Source: Azospirillum brasilense
GTDB taxonomy: Bacteria; Pseudomonadota; Alphaproteobacteria; Azospirillales; Azospirillaceae
Direction: 5' to 3'
Length of the DNA stretch: 64,000 nt
Assembly: GCF_022023855.1 (NCBI RefSeq)
Contig: NZ_CP059449.1
Coordinates: forward strand, 310,001-374,000
The notes beneath the pieces are model-generated. The model had not been told where the DNA came from and made no database searches. It worked only from the letters and a program-made list of their open reading frames with translations. The translations under genes were made by a program, and so were the position numbers. Below, piece after piece: positions 36,954-44,838 of this stretch. Numbering within the stretch: position 1 is the stretch's first letter; each line of letters opens with the position of its first letter.

Positions 36954-38132
36954 ATGGACAGCGGCCTTCTATCCCATGCCATTGACTTGGCTTACTCTAC
37001 CGTGGATGACGTCGTTTCTTGGGATGAGTTCGTCAGGCAACTGCAACGGCTGCTGCGTGCTGACAGCGCTCTGTTGTTCACACCAAAGGGTACCGACGAC
37101 GCGACCGCAATGGATGTCCGGATCGGCATGGATGAGTGGTCGCTCAAGGCGTACCGCGACCACTACAAGGACCATGATCTCTGGTACCGCGGCTCGAAGG
37201 CCCGAAACCTCGACCGGCCGGGCACGGTCGTGGTTGGGGAGGAACTGGTGGACGAGCCGGAATTCAGGAGGTCGGAATGGTTCAACGATTTCCTGAAGCC
37301 CTCGCGGCAGTGCCGCCTCCTCGGCGTGAACCTGGAAGAGGGTTGGTCCGGAAGCGGCCCGGCGTTCCTGAATTTTTACAGAAGCGCTGAGTGCGATTCA
37401 TTCAACGAGGAGGATCGAGCGAACATCCTGCTGCTGCTGCCGCACATCCAGAGGGCTTTCCGCATGAAGACGGACCGGCTGCTAGAGCGCCGGAGAAGGA
37501 CGCTACTGGAAGGCACGCTCGCGGCGTGCGGCACCGCTTGCATCGCGATCGACCGCCGGATGCACCTCCTGCTGTGCAACGGCATGGCTTCCGACATCCT
37601 CGCGGAGAGGGATGGCCTGCATCTCGGTCGGGACGGCAGGGTCCTCTGCGATTGGCCGGGTGATGGCGAGCGAATGGCGGCCATGGCCGCAACCCTCCTG
37701 AGCACAGCGCGGACGGCCCAAGCCCACGAGACCAGCCAAGTGCTGCTGCGACGGCGTTCCGGGGGCGGCGCTCTCTTTGTTCAGGGAGGGCTTCTGAAGC
37801 GGATGGAGGGGGAAGACTGCGTCATCGCCACGCTCGTCGTCTTGAAGCCCGGAAGTCGGCGCACGTCCGTCCCCATCCTGCGGGGGCTCGGCCTGTCCGC
37901 CGCCGAGGCGCGCCTAGCTGCGATCGTCGGCTCGGGGTGTTCGCCGGTCGCCGCGGCCGAGGAGTTGCGTATCTCCGAGGGAAACGTGCGCACCGCCCTG
38001 AAGAAGATTTTCTGCAAGCTCGGCATCAACAGACAAAGCGAACTGGCAACGCTCGTAACCAGGATCGGCGAGGGGGAGATCCGCGGCAGGCCCGCGCTGC
38101 ATGGCGACGAGGCCGATGCTCATACCGGGTAG
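36954..38132 (+). CDS. LuxR-family transcriptional regulator
   Basis: A 392-residue regulator. The C-terminal LuxR helix-turn-helix spans about 310-375: GLSAAEARLAAIVGSG, then EGNVRTALKKIFCKLGINRQ. The N-terminal 290 residues do not show the AHL-pocket pattern; they look like a PAS/GAF-like sensor pair. A GGGGGT site precedes ATG 36954. It is divergent from the peroxidase cluster and is the obvious candidate controller. The recognised signal is unknown. Confidence 0.88.
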   Translation: MDSGLLSHAIDLAYSTVDDVVSWDEFVRQLQRLLRADSALLFTPKGTDDATAMDVRIGMDEWSLKAYRDHYKDHDLWYRGSKARNLDRPGTVVVGEELVDEPEFRRSEWFNDFLKPSRQCRLLGVNLEEGWSGSGPAFLNFYRSAECDSFNEEDRANILLLLPHIQRAFRMKTDRLLERRRRTLLEGTLAACGTACIAIDRRMHLLLCNGMASDILAERDGLHLGRDGRVLCDWPGDGERMAAMAATLLSTARTAQAHETSQVLLRRRSGGGALFVQGGLLKRMEGEDCVIATLVVLKPGSRRTSVPILRGLGLSAAEARLAAIVGSGCSPVAAAEELRISEGNVRTALKKIFCKLGINRQSELATLVTRIGEGEIRGRPALHGDEADAHTG

Positions 38133-38292
38133 GCTTTGCCGCCGAACCTGCGCCGATCCGTGGCATGACGATGCTACGGCCGCCTCTCCACGCTCACTGT
38201 CGAACGTTGCAACGCAACCCGCGTGATGCGGCCTTCCATGCCCACCACCCTCGGTTCATTCAGATCGTCGCAGATAATTTCTCCTGGGAAGC

Positions 38293-39400
38293 GACGTTGG
38301 TGCAAAAAGGCCGAGCTTGTGGCGTTCGGGAGGGCGAGCGGGTATAGAAGCGGCCGGCTGAATCCGAGACCCCGATGCCCCACAAGGCCAACGAGCCGAG
38401 CCGCCACAAGATCCCGAAGGCCCGGTACCGTGTGGAGAACCGGGCAGCCTACGATGCGGCACTGCGCCGGCGGGAAGACCTGACGATCTGGGTGACGCCA
38501 GAGGTGATCGCCGCGTGGACGACGCCCGTCACGGGGCGGGGGGGGCTGGCCTCCCCGATACTCGGACTTGGCGATCGAGGCCGGGCTGATGCTGCGGCTG
38601 GCGTTCGATCGGCCGTGGCGCCAGACCGAGGGTATGCTGGGCTCGCTCATGCGCCTGCTCGGCCTGAACCTGCCGGTTCCCGATCATACGACGTTTTCCC
38701 GGCGCAGCACCGATCTGGCCGTCGCGTCGGCGCTGGCCAGGACGAACGGGCCGGTCACCGTGGTCATCGATTCCACCGGGCTGAAGGTGTTCGGCCGGGG
38801 CGAGTGGCACCTGAAAAAGCACGGCGGCACAGCGCGCCGATGCTGGCGCAAGCTGCACCTGGCCGTCGATCCCGCCACCGGCGAGATCCTCGCCTCGGCG
38901 TTGACGGGCAACGAGGAGGGAGACGCCTCGCTGGTCGGTCCATTGCTCGACCAAGTCACGGGCCCGATCAGCGCGGTCCTGGCGGACGGCGCCTACGACG
39001 GCGAGCCCGTCTATCGTGCTGTCGCCGAGCGTGCGCCGGACGCCGAGGTGATCATCCCGCCGCGCGCGACCGCCGAGGTGAGCGACACCGCCAAGAGCGC
39101 GCCCACCCGGCGCGACCGCCACATCCAGACAATCAAGGAGCGTGGTCGGCTGGGCTGGCAGCGAGCCGTCCAATACGGCAGGAGATCGTTTGTCGAGGTG
39201 GCGATGCTTCGGTACAAGGTTTTGATCGGACGCAGCCTGCGCGCCCGCACTCTGTCCGCACAAAAAGCCGAAGCCAAGGCTGCCTGCGCCGTCATCAATC
39301 GCATGACCAACCTCGGCATGCCAACCTCCCGGAGGGTCGCCTGATCTCCATCGCCTCTAGGCGAAATCCGTCCGCAGGCTAAGTTCTGCACCAAAGTCGT
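38293..39400 (+). mobile_element. IS5-family insertion sequence, copy 2
   Basis: The left end contains GACGTTGGTGCA (38293-38304) and the right end read inward is ACGACTTTGGTGCA (39400-39387), an imperfect terminal repeat. The boundaries are approximate to a few bases. One transposase lies inside. This element is not closely similar to the IS5-family copy at 25558. Confidence 0.7.
38375..39344 (+). CDS. IS5-family transposase, frameshifted
   Basis: A DDE transposase of the group starting MPHKANEPSRHKIPKARYRV. The first frame runs about 55 codons and breaks at a run of eight G near 38,540. The catalytic part is in a second frame with VIDSTGLKVFGRGEW (Asp), VLADGAYDG (Asp) and RRSFVEVAMLRYK (Glu). 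Joined by a one-base slip, the protein is of normal length. Programmed slippage or a disabling error cannot be separated from sequence. Confidence 0.87.
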
Positions 39401-39442
39401 CCGGACCCTAAGGCGTTGGCGCATAAAGCGAGGATCTGAGTC

Positions 39443-39567
39443 GGGTCGGTCTTGTTGTGGAAGTGCCGGAATCAGGTCAGTCCACCTGTGGAAACCGGGG
39501 CATGACAATTCAGGTGAACTCAGCCTTTTCAGCAGGTTAATCGGGTCAGTCTATCTGTGGCCTGACA
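39443..39567. repeat. Right end of the island with three 18-bp repeats
   Basis: GGGTCAGTCTATCTGTGG (39543-39560) is the exact reverse complement of the left core. Related copies are AGGTCAGTCCACCTGTGG (39474-39491) and GGGTCGGTCTTGTTGTGG (39443-39460). The end finishes CCTGACA and is followed by TAGATT (39568-39573). Confidence 0.7.
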
Positions 39568-39630
39568 TAGATTTGTCGGACACCACCTACGCCCACCATG
39601 GCCGAGAGGACTGAGGTTCTGCCCGGTTCG

Positions 39631-40527
39631 TCACTGTGATCCTCGCGCTTCTCCGGCAAGCCAGTCGACGAAGCCGGCAACCAGCTTTCCGGCAGCGGCC
39701 TGACGTGGAATAAGCGCGACATACCCCGTCCTCGGAACCCGGATCTCCGGCAGCGGCGTCATCAGCCTTCCGTTGGCAACGTCGATCTCGAGCATTGGCA
39801 ACGGACCGATCCCAATGCCAAGCCCATCTTCTACCGCCTGTCGGGTCACGAAAAAGTGATCAAATATCTGGCGGGGGTGCCCGGCAAGGTGTTCGAGCCC
39901 TGCCGCCTCGAGCCAGTTCGCCCAATCGCCGGCACGGGTTTCGCTTGCAAGCAGCGTATGCTCCTCAATGTCGGCGGGCTTCAGGATCGGCCGTTGCGCG
40001 AACAGCACCGGGCTCATGATCAGCGTATCCACATCATCCAGCACCGGGACGACGCGATGGTGAGGCCACGCATCGTCCCGAGCAACGCCGCGCCGGATCG
40101 CCACGTCGACCCCACCGCGCAATTCCTCAAGCACGGTCGAAACCGTCGTAACCGCGACTTCGACCTGCGGATGGTCGGCGTGGTACCGGTTGAGGCGCGG
40201 GATCAGCCAGCGCATCGCGAAGCTGGTCGGGGCGCTGACACGCAAGATGCGGCGCGCGTTGGGCCGGCCGCACGCTTCCGCCGCGACGGCCAGGCGATCG
40301 AAGGAAAGGCCGACCTCGGCGGCGAAGATTCTCGCCATCGGCGTCGCGACCATGCGGCGCCCATCCTTCATGAAAAGCCTCTGCCCGAGCCAGCTTTCAA
40401 GCGCAGCGATCTGGCGGCTTACCGCGCCATGGGTGAGGCCGAGTTCGGCTCCGGCTTCGGCATAGCTGCCGGTCCGAGCCGCGACCTCGAAAATGCGCAA
40501 GGCATTCAAGGGGGGAAGGCGGCGCAT
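39631..40527 (-). CDS. LysR-family transcriptional regulator (GcvA-like)
   Basis: A 298-residue regulator with an N-terminal winged HTH: LNALRIFEVAARTGSYAEAG, then LTHGAVSRQIAALESWLGQRLF. A periplasmic-binding-like effector domain follows, typical of the GcvA subgroup. The start at 40527 (MRRLPPLNALR) is the usual GcvA-type N-terminus; upstream in-frame sequence is not conserved. It is divergent from an MFS transporter and an SDR gene, which are probably its targets. The effector is unknown. Confidence 0.92.
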   Translation of the reverse strand: MRRLPPLNALRIFEVAARTGSYAEAGAELGLTHGAVSRQIAALESWLGQRLFMKDGRRMVATPMARIFAAEVGLSFDRLAVAAEACGRPNARRILRVSAPTSFAMRWLIPRLNRYHADHPQVEVAVTTVSTVLEELRGGVDVAIRRGVARDDAWPHHRVVPVLDDVDTLIMSPVLFAQRPILKPADIEEHTLLASETRAGDWANWLEAAGLEHLAGHPRQIFDHFFVTRQAVEDGLGIGIGPLPMLEIDVANGRLMTPLPEIRVPRTGYVALIPRQAAAGKLVAGFVDWLAGEARGSQ

Positions 40528-40629
40528 GTGCGATCCGTGAGAAAAATGAACGGTATCCGTGACACAATGCATGCTAGTCGATGAAACCTCACACGTATAC
40601 CATGCTGTTGAGATGAGGCCCGCCGAGCA

Positions 40630-41865
40630 ATGCCTGTTGTGTCTGCGAGAAATCCATCAACGATGAAATCGAGACATTGCGGGAATCAACGAAAGAGAAG
40701 TCTGGTGGGGGCGTGCCTCGCCCACGCGCTGCACGACGGATATACCGACGCTCTCTATGTTTTCCTGCCGGTATGGCAGGCGCAGTTCAGCCTTTCCTAT
40801 GCAGCGCTTGCCGTCGTCCGCGCGCTCTATTCCGGAACGATGGGAGGCCTGCAAATCCCGGCCGACCGAGTTCTCCGCAGCTTGTCACCGCGAGCGGCAT
40901 TGATCCTGTCGACCATCCTCGCATCGACGGGCTTGCTGATCATGGCATTGCCGTTCGGCTTTGTGGGTCTTTGCGTCGGCCTCGTGGTAGCCGGCATCGG
41001 ATCGAGCATTCAGCATCCATGTGGCTCGATGCTCATCACCGCCAGTTATGGCTCGGCATCGCGACATCCACTCGGCATCTACAACTTTTCGGGCGATCTC
41101 GGAAAAGCCGCGTTGCCGGCGCTCGGCGCGGTGCTGTTGCCAATCTTCGCTTGGCAGTCGGTGCTGGGGCTGATGGCGGTGCTTGGAATCGTCCTGTCGG
41201 TTGCCCTGGTGCCGCTGACGCCGGCGTCCCCCCTCCCCAGGACCGCCAAGACAGGGGCGGCTTCCGGTCAAGGCCGCGGCGGCTTCGGCATTCTGACGGC
41301 GATCGGCGCGCTCGATACGGCGACCCGCATGGGCTATCTGCTGTTTTTGCCCTTCCTCATCCATGGACAGGGCGGGGATTCGGCGACGGTCGGAATCGCA
41401 CTCGCCCTGCTGTTCATCGGCGGAGCGTTCGGAAAGGCGACGTGCAGCCGGCTTGGGGAGCGGCTGGGTGTCGTCGGCAGCGTCATGGTGACCGAAGCCG
41501 CAACAGCCTTGCTGATCACGGCGACGCTGTTCACGCCGTTGACGCCAACGCTCATCCTGCTGCCGCTGCTCGGCATCGTGCTCAACGGCACCTCTTCGGT
41601 GCTCTACGGCACCGTGCCAGAGCTTTCCGACGGCGACACGGGCCGGGCCTTCGCGGTTTTTTACACGAGTGTGATCGGTTCCGGAGGCGTTGCACCGATC
41701 CTCTACGGCGCGATTGCCGATCACAGCACCCAGACGATTGGCGTGATGGCCTCGGCGGCGACCGCCGCCCTGATCGTTCCGCTTGTCCTGACGCTGAGGC
41801 CCCATCTGAGCAGTTCCACCGCGGGACCGTACGGGCAGGCCGGCTTTTCCCGGCACCGGAGTTGA
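40630..41865 (+). CDS. MFS transporter (fosmidomycin-resistance Fsr-like)
   Basis: A 411-residue inner-membrane permease with 12 predicted hydrophobic segments. ACLAHALHDGYTDALYVFLP near the start and GIGSSIQHPCGSMLIT are typical of Fsr-type MFS exporters. ATG 40630 or ATG 40663 could be the start; neither has a strong ribosome site. It is divergent from the LysR gene and followed 91 nt later by an SDR gene. The substrate is unknown. Confidence 0.87.
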   Translation: MPVVSARNPSTMKSRHCGNQRKRSLVGACLAHALHDGYTDALYVFLPVWQAQFSLSYAALAVVRALYSGTMGGLQIPADRVLRSLSPRAALILSTILASTGLLIMALPFGFVGLCVGLVVAGIGSSIQHPCGSMLITASYGSASRHPLGIYNFSGDLGKAALPALGAVLLPIFAWQSVLGLMAVLGIVLSVALVPLTPASPLPRTAKTGAASGQGRGGFGILTAIGALDTATRMGYLLFLPFLIHGQGGDSATVGIALALLFIGGAFGKATCSRLGERLGVVGSVMVTEAATALLITATLFTPLTPTLILLPLLGIVLNGTSSVLYGTVPELSDGDTGRAFAVFYTSVIGSGGVAPILYGAIADHSTQTIGVMASAATAALIVPLVLTLRPHLSSSTAGPYGQAGFSRHRS

Positions 41866-41956
41866 GGTGGATTGGCCAAGGCCGGCAATGAGCCATCTGT
41901 ATTCCGCCGCTCCCGGATCCGCATGAATTTCACGCCACCGCATGAAGGTTCTTCCA

Positions 41957-42718
41957 ATGAACACCATCCCCCAGGCGCCGCTGATTCTGATAACGGGTGG
42001 AGGGCGTGGCATGGGTGCGGCGACCGCACGGCTTGCCGCCGCCCAGGGCTACGATGTCGCGATCAGCTTCGTCGCCAACGAGTCCGCCGCTCGTGCGGTG
42101 GTGGCGGATGTGGAAGCTCTGGGGCGCCGGGCTTTGCCCGTGCGCGCCGACAGTGCGGACCCGGCGCAGGTCGCCCAGCTGTTCGCCGCGATCGACCGGG
42201 AGTTCGGCCGGATCGACGTCCTGGTCAACAACGCCGCGGTGCTTGCGCGGCACTCCCGGACCGAGGATCTCGACTTCGAGCGGATGCAGCGCATCTTCAC
42301 GGTGAATGCGATTGGCCCGATCCTCTGCGCACAGCAGGCAGCAAAGCGCATGTCGTATCGACACAACGGGCGGGGCGGCGTTGTGATCAACATCTCATCG
42401 GCATCGGCCCGGCTCGGCAGTCCAAACGAATATGTCGACTACGCCGCCTCGAAGGGGGCTCTCGAAACCTTCACGACCGGCTTCGCCAAGGAGGTCGCGC
42501 GGGACGGCATCCGTGTGAATTGCATCCGCCCCGGCCACATCTACACGGACATGCATGCGAGCGGCGGAGAGCCGGGACGGGTGGATCGAGTCAAGGACTC
42601 GATCCCCATGGGACGAGGCGGTCAGCCTGAGGAGGTCGCGCGGGCGATCCTATGGCTGGCAAGCGCCGAGGCTTCCTTCATCACCGGCACGTTCCTCGAT
42701 GTCACCGGCGGCAAGTGA
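41957..42718 (+). CDS. Short-chain dehydrogenase/reductase (glucose dehydrogenase / 3-oxoacyl reductase-like)
   Basis: A 253-residue classical SDR: TGGGRGMGAATARLAA cofactor loop, NNAAV, Ser in NISSASARLG, YVDYAASKGALE, and the C-terminal SFITGTFLDVTGGK. The family covers many sugar and alcohol dehydrogenases. The start at 41957 (MNTIPQAP) has AAGG 9 nt upstream. It is probably cotranscribed with the MFS gene and regulated by the divergent LysR protein. Confidence 0.9.
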   Translation: MNTIPQAPLILITGGGRGMGAATARLAAAQGYDVAISFVANESAARAVVADVEALGRRALPVRADSADPAQVAQLFAAIDREFGRIDVLVNNAAVLARHSRTEDLDFERMQRIFTVNAIGPILCAQQAAKRMSYRHNGRGGVVINISSASARLGSPNEYVDYAASKGALETFTTGFAKEVARDGIRVNCIRPGHIYTDMHASGGEPGRVDRVKDSIPMGRGGQPEEVARAILWLASAEASFITGTFLDVTGGK

Positions 42719-42787
42719 GCAACGGGATCGGCGTCGGATCCTCCCCTCGACGAACCGTGCCAACCCGGATCATATCAGCGTCTTGGC

Positions 42788-42920
42788 GTGTGCGAGCGTC
42801 CGGCGCGTTGCAAGAGGACCCGCGCCCTGCTGATCGCTGCCGGGTACGCCGATGCCGACGACAGCGATACCCTGCGCAGCGATCCCGTGTTCATCACCGC
42901 CCTGTTGGGATCGGCTGCCC
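42788..42920 (+). pseudogene. IS1380-type transposase remnant
   Basis: The reading frame gives ALLIAAGYADADDSDTLRSD then [11 protein letters not shown], the conserved region of IS1380-family transposases (GYEDxxDxxxLRxDPxF). Nothing before or after is transposase-like, so only a fragment remains. It overlaps the 3' end of lipA, whose last codons may derive from the junction. Confidence 0.5.
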
Positions 42921-43811
42921 TGCGCTTCGCACCAACGCCGCGAAGTCCTGTTCGGCGTGGTAGGAGGAGCGGGTCAGCGGGCTTGCCGAAACCATCCGGA
43001 AACCCTTGGCCCGCGCCACCCGTTCGTATTCGGCGAATTCCTCCGGCGGGGCGTAGCGCGCCACCGGGTGGTGGCGCGGCGTAGGCCGCAGATACTGGCC
43101 GATGGTCAGGAAATCGACGCCCGCCACCCGCAGGTCGTCCATGACCTGAAGCACCTCGGCGCGCTCCTCGCCGAGGCCCAGCATGATGCCGGATTTGGTG
43201 AAGATCTCCGGGTGCCGGTTCTTTGCCTGATCGAGAAGGCGCAACGAGTGATAGTAGCGCGCCCCCGGCCGCACCGTCGCGTACAGGCGCGGCACGGTTT
43301 CCAGGTTGTGGTTGAAGACGTCCGGCCGGGCATCGGCGACGGTCTCTATGGCTCCCGTCTTGTTGCGGAAGTCGGGGGTCAGGATCTCGATCGTCGTCGT
43401 GGGCGAGACGGCGCGGACCCGTTCGATGCATCGCACGAACTGCCGGGCACCGCCGTCCGGCAGGTCGTCGCGGTCCACCGAGGTGATGACCACATGGCGC
43501 AGGCCGAGTTCCAGAACCGCCTCGGCCAAGCGGTCCGGTTCTCGCGGATCGAGCGCGTCGGGCCGTCCGGTCGCCACGTTGCAGAAGGCGCAGGCCCGCG
43601 TGCACACGCTGCCCAGGATCATCACCGTCGCGTGCCGCTTGCTCCAGCATTCGCCGATGTTGGGACAGGCGGCCTCCTCGCAGACCGTGTGCAGGGCATG
43701 TCGGCGGACGAGGGCACGGGTGTCCTCATTGGCACCGGTCGACGGCGCGCGGGCTCGAAGCCAAGCCGGCTTCTCGGCCTGATGAACAAACGCAGTGGGT
43801 GACGCGGGCAT
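42894..43811 (-). CDS. lipA: Lipoyl synthase
   Basis: A 305-residue radical-SAM enzyme that inserts two sulfurs into octanoyl-protein. The radical cluster motif is CTRACAFC. The auxiliary cluster has [12 protein letters not shown] (CX4CX5C), and the C-terminal [10 protein letters not shown] gives the third-cluster Ser. Length is normal. It lies at the end of the acetoin operon and would serve the lipoyl domain of AcoC. It may be a second copy next to a housekeeping lipA elsewhere. The start at 43811 is 5 nt after the preceding small ORF. Confidence 0.95.
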   Translation of the reverse strand: MPASPTAFVHQAEKPAWLRARAPSTGANEDTRALVRRHALHTVCEEAACPNIGECWSKRHATVMILGSVCTRACAFCNVATGRPDALDPREPDRLAEAVLELGLRHVVITSVDRDDLPDGGARQFVRCIERVRAVSPTTTIEILTPDFRNKTGAIETVADARPDVFNHNLETVPRLYATVRPGARYYHSLRLLDQAKNRHPEIFTKSGIMLGLGEERAEVLQVMDDLRVAGVDFLTIGQYLRPTPRHHPVARYAPPEEFAEYERVARAKGFRMVSASPLTRSSYHAEQDFAALVRSAGQPIPTGR

Positions 43812-43816
43812 GGCCG

Positions 43817-43915
43817 TTACTCCGCCGCGACGGCCGGGGCCGCCGGCTGCACGATGATCTCCTCATTCCGGTCCTTGCTGTGGACCAGTTCTTCGAACCC
43901 GCGCGAGACGATCAT
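43817..43915 (-). CDS. 32-aa small ORF in the acetoin operon
   Basis: [20 protein letters not shown] then [12 protein letters not shown] and stop. It has a textbook ribosome site (GGAGGAAACGAAC) and ends 5 nt before lipA, whose own Shine-Dalgarno (GGAG) is inside its last codons. It could be a coupling leader for lipA or a small protein. No family recognised. Confidence 0.45.
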   Translation of the reverse strand: MIVSRGFEELVHSKDRNEEIIVQPAAPAVAAE

Positions 43916-43992
43916 GTTCGTTTCCTCCAATTATGTCGTTGCCAATTTTGCCGTTGAACGGTGCGCGTCGGCTCGAAATCGCCGGGTTGCGG

Positions 43993-44778
43993 TCAGGTGA
44001 AGACCATTCCGCCGTCGACCAGCAGGGATTGGCCGGTCATGAAGTCGGAATCGGACGAGGCGAGGAAGCGGGCCACCCCCACCAGATCCTCCGCCGTCGA
44101 AGGACGGCCCAGCACGGCACCGGCCGCGAAATGGTTGAACGCCTCGTCCTCGGCCGTCGTCAGGCCGGTGTCGCGGAAGCCCTTGTCGATGATCTTCCAC
44201 ATCTCCGTCGCGACGACGCCGGGGCAGATCGCGTTGGCGGTGATCTTCTCCTTGCCGAAGGCCCGCGCGGCCGCCTGGGTCAAGGCAACCACCGCGAACT
44301 TACTGGCCGAGTAATGGGCGAGCGGTTCGTACCCTTGCTTGCCGGCGATGGAGGCGGTGTTGATGATCTTCCCACCCCCGCCTTGCGCGCGGAAGGTCTT
44401 GATCGCCTCCTGCATGCCGATCAGCACACCCAACGCGTTGACGTCGGTGACGAAACGCCAGTCCTCCTCCGTGATGTCGAGGAAGGGCTTGGTCTGAGCG
44501 ACGCCCGCGTTATTGAAGATGACGTCGAGGCGTCCGAAGGAGGCGACGGCCGTGTCGATCATGCGGCGGACCGCGGCGCGGTCGCGGACGTCGACCGTAA
44601 CCGCGACGGCGTCGCCACCCTTCGCGCGGATGGACTCCGCCACCGTCCGCGCATCCTCCTCCGTGCGATCGGCGACGATCAGCCGCGCGCCGTCGGCCGC
44701 GAGCGCGCGGGCCATGGTGGCGCCGATCCCGCGGCCGGCACCGGTGACGATGATGCTCTTGTCCTTGAGGTTGGGCAT
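43993..44778 (-). CDS. Acetoin(diacetyl) reductase, SDR family
   Basis: A 261-residue SDR: TGAGRGIGATMARALA, NNAGVAQTKPFLD, Ser in INTASIAGKQGYEPL, HYSASKFAVV, and C-terminal MTGQSLLVDGGM. The pattern (GxQGY, SASKFAVVALTQ) matches acetoin/2,3-butanediol dehydrogenases of the BudC/ButA type. Position between acoC and lipA supports a role in interconverting acetoin, diacetyl or butanediol before cleavage. Confidence 0.88.
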   Translation of the reverse strand: MPNLKDKSIIVTGAGRGIGATMARALAADGARLIVADRTEEDARTVAESIRAKGGDAVAVTVDVRDRAAVRRMIDTAVASFGRLDVIFNNAGVAQTKPFLDITEEDWRFVTDVNALGVLIGMQEAIKTFRAQGGGGKIINTASIAGKQGYEPLAHYSASKFAVVALTQAAARAFGKEKITANAICPGVVATEMWKIIDKGFRDTGLTTAEDEAFNHFAAGAVLGRPSTAEDLVGVARFLASSDSDFMTGQSLLVDGGMVFT

Positions 44779-44838
44779 GGTGCGTCTCCAAGGGCCGGCC
44801 TGGGGGAGAACCGCAAGCCGGCCGGATGGGTGGAAAGG

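Larger units (their letters stand above)
24951..39567. mobile_element. 14.6-kb non-autonomous genomic island at the mutL 3' end
   Basis: It is bounded by inverted ends whose 18-bp core is identical (24958-24975 and 39543-39560). The ends start TGTC on the left and finish GACA on the right, and are flanked by the direct repeat TAGATT. Removing it rejoins the mutL stop to the sequence before the LysR gene. It carries a heme-peroxidase/DyP/P450 gene set with a LuxR regulator and two IS5-type insertions. No transposase suited to such ends (IstAB, TniAB, TnsABC) was found inside, so mobilisation in trans or loss of the transposase genes is inferred. Confidence 0.65.
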
